Source: an uncultured Oribacterium sp. (GTDB lineage Bacteria > Bacillota > Clostridia > Lachnospirales > Lachnospiraceae). From it: DNA of 64,000 nt. Positions 62,665-64,000 of this stretch are shown here, in pieces. Every line of letters begins with the position of its first letter. Positions within the stretch are counted from its first letter, which is position 1. Location of the stretch: the NCBI GenBank assembly GCA_946413525.1, contig CAMKKZ010000007.1:92056-156055 (forward strand). Reading direction: 5' to 3'. The notes under the pieces were generated by a model that saw nothing but the letters and a program-made list of their open reading frames with translations, ran no database searches and was not told where the DNA came from. The translations under genes and the position numbers were made by a program.

Positions 62665-63613
62665 CCTCGGAATCCTCCGTTTCGAAATTTATATCCTCGG
62701 AATCCTCCGCTTCGACATTTATAGCTTCGGGATCTTCCGCTTCGGCATTTATAGCTTCGGAATCTTCCGCTTCAGCATTTATAGCTTCAGGGTCTTCCGT
62801 TTCGGTATTTACATCCTCGGAATCTTCCGCGTCAGAGCCTTCTGGAGCTGCTTCCTCTGAATCATCTTCCGTAACCGCGTCTTCCATCCTGTCCGATACG
62901 TTATCGTCTATGATTTCTTCGTTGTCCGAAGCATCACCGCCCGGCTCAGCCTCCCCGGGAGCGTTGCCTTCTGCGGTCAAACCTGCCTCGATTTCGGAAA
63001 CAGAGGATTTTTCCCCATCCTCTGTTTCTTCCATGGGATCCGTGCCTTCTTCGGAAGACGAAGAGGAAATATCTTCTTCATTCGAATCCCCCTCGAGCGC
63101 TTCCACTTCTCCTGAATCGTCAGAGGACTCTTCCTCCATATCCGAATCCACAGGGCTATCTTCTTCCGCTCCCCCGTTATCTGAAGAGTATTCAGAAGAT
63201 GCCTCGTTATCAGCGGAATCTTCCTCTTCATCGGAGCCTTCCGAAGAATCTCCCCCTTCATCAGAGCCTTCCGAAGAATCTCCCTCCTCATCGGAAAGCT
63301 CGGAAGAATCTTTCTCTTCATCAGAAAGCTCTGGAGAAGCATCTCCGTCCTCGTCCAATGAGCCTTCTGTATCCGCTTCATCAGACTCGGGGGAATCCTC
63401 ATCCTCCTCTGTAATCATGAGCTGTGCCGCGTCATCCCCGTTTCCCAGGATGTATTCCGCCCCGTTCTCATCGCTTTCCGCGGCAAATGCTCTATAGCTG
63501 TCACCAACTCCGGCATTCTGCAGAGGGATATGCGAAATCCCCATAATCACGGCCATTACAATGGCTGCGATTCTGCGCATCATGATCACTTTTTTTCTTC
63601 CTGCAGTCATCAT
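62501..63613 (-). CDS. signal peptide and acidic N-terminal segment of the giant adhesin
   Basis: A 370-residue frame that begins MMTAGRKKVIMMRRIAAIVM, a long signal peptide cleaved after about AFAAES. The rest is Asp/Glu/Ser-rich, with ten-residue repeats (SDEEGDSSEG type near 63200-63340 and EDPEAINAEA type near 62700-62820). AAAGGAGGAGAGGAG lies before the tandem ATGs at 63613/63610. The frame stops at 62501, 19 bases after the G8 tract. With one G fewer it would continue into the adhesin body and give one protein of about 5126 residues. As read, the product would be secreted without an anchor. Confidence 0.85.
   Translation of the reverse strand: MMTAGRKKVIMMRRIAAIVMAVIMGISHIPLQNAGVGDSYRAFAAESDENGAEYILGNGDDAAQLMITEEDEDSPESDEADTEGSLDEDGDASPELSDEEKDSSELSDEEGDSSEGSDEGGDSSEGSDEEEDSADNEASSEYSSDNGGAEEDSPVDSDMEEESSDDSGEVEALEGDSNEEDISSSSSEEGTDPMEETEDGEKSSVSEIEAGLTAEGNAPGEAEPGGDASDNEEIIDDNVSDRMEDAVTEDDSEEAAPEGSDAEDSEDVNTETEDPEAINAEAEDSEAINAEAEDPEAINVEAEDSEDINFETEDSEDENANEENSGAENLENEDSVDPAESEDASGEAGENADNEGTRSSEDGGGSFHNY
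62520..62527 (-). promoter_or_regulatory. G8 homopolymer at the frame break (likely phase-variation switch)
   Basis: On the coding strand GAT is followed by eight G and then TAGC. With eight G the N-terminal frame ends 19 bases later; with seven (or ten) it reads GAT GGG GGG GTA GCT and enters the adhesin body. A homopolymer error in the assembly is the alternative explanation. Confidence 0.75.
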
Positions 63614-63721
63614 TTCTCCTCTCCTCCTTTCTCCCCGGCGGTCATAGACTTCCATTTCCAATGACACTTGCGAAAGATTCCTTTCAATTTCACTTTTCCC
63701 CCCTTCATTCCCCTTTCTCTC

Positions 63722-63760
63722 CTGTCATAGCGGTTTTGAACACACTGATTTCATGACATT
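63722..63760 (-). promoter_or_regulatory. degenerate two-stem element before the giant adhesin
   Basis: In the gene sense it reads AATGTCATGAAATCAGTGTG, then TCAAAACCGCTATGA, matching the TTTGTCATGAA..CAGAGTGG..CCAAAACC core of the pyrF copy, with a decayed stem. It lies about 110 bases before the start codon. A TATAAT on the minus strand (63859-63854) is a possible -10. Nothing else is recognised in 63614-64000. Confidence 0.5.
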
Positions 63761-64000
63761 ATTCAGAAAACGCAAAAGCCAAAAGCAGGTATCCAAAGGC
63801 CTCAATCCCGCCAGGAAAGTGCCCGATGCCATGGCAGATTGTCACGGATGATGATTATAAAACATTCACATATCGCTCCGAATGTTATTTCGGCTAATTC
63901 ATTCAAAAAATAAAATAAATTATCAATATTTGCGTTTTCAAAAACTACTTAAGAGTGTAAAGTTCTCTGGTTGAAAACCGTAACTAAATTGTAATAAAAA

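Noticed and set aside
60847..62724. Plus-strand open frame of 625 codons opposite the beta-helix part
   Set aside because: Same reason: a shadow of regular GGN/AAY codon use in the repeats.

Overview
The window looks like chromosomal DNA of a gut-type Clostridia, most likely a Lachnospiraceae member (Bacillota). The basis is the gene set: HemZ, HydF with a TM1266-type hydrogenase-system regulator, class 1B PyrD with PyrK, a YesM/YesN two-component pair, choline-binding-like wall repeats, type III pantothenate kinase, and strong AGGAGG-type ribosome binding sites. No rRNA, tRNA or CRISPR array was seen.

Layout. 1-1440: ribosome hibernation factor hpf and a small coiled-coil protein, followed by a short tandem repeat and a terminator. 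1505-6372 (minus): hemZ, a glyoxalase II-like hydrolase and the bifunctional (p)ppGpp enzyme rel. 6600-15320 (minus): pepP-like peptidase and the pyrimidine genes in transcription order pyrC, pyrK, pyrD, pyrF, pyrE, pyrB, pyrI. A HicB-like protein and an AraC regulator lie upstream of pyrC. 17417-21346 (plus): coaX, a secreted Ser-rich protein and a HAD-family lipoprotein phosphatase. 21544-29619 (minus): a decayed DUF234-type ATPase, a secreted 5'-nucleotidase with a C-terminal zeta-toxin-like kinase domain, and a papain-like wall protease whose catalytic parts are in permuted order. 30163-31797 (plus): a zinc-ribbon membrane protein. 31977-43540 (minus): a nine-gene cluster holding an amidohydrolase, an extra sugar-binding-like lipoprotein, a histidine kinase, a response regulator, a complete ribose-type ABC importer and a cyclase-family hydrolase. 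44097-47883 (minus): hydF and the TM1266-like gene, with an AT-rich ATPase plus nuclease-like pair between them. 48232-63613 (minus): a giant beta-helix surface adhesin of about 15.4 kb, split into two reading frames exactly at a run of eight G.

How the genes work together. The pyr genes make UMP de novo from carbamoyl phosphate and aspartate (carA/carB are not here). The two-component pair probably senses a small ligand, using the lipoprotein of its own operon, and controls the ABC importer beside it; the two hydrolases probably act on the imported compound. Several secreted proteins (18550, 19919, 25832, 29619, 63613) carry acidic or Ser-rich low-complexity segments, which suggests a surface-oriented lifestyle.

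The least expected material is between and across genes. (1) A family of about 14 short two-stem elements with covarying stems and a conserved A-rich loop lies in intergenic spaces, always in the direction of transcription. (2) Larger closed, multi-branched palindromic elements occur between genes. (3) A 50-bp perfect palindrome has the ParB-site core GTTTCACGTGAAAC at its centre. (4) The G8 tract looks like a phase-variation switch for the giant adhesin. (5) The protease is permuted. (6) A UDP-sugar hydrolase-type nucleotidase is fused to a zeta-toxin-like domain. All names rest on reading the sequence and on family knowledge; no search was run.
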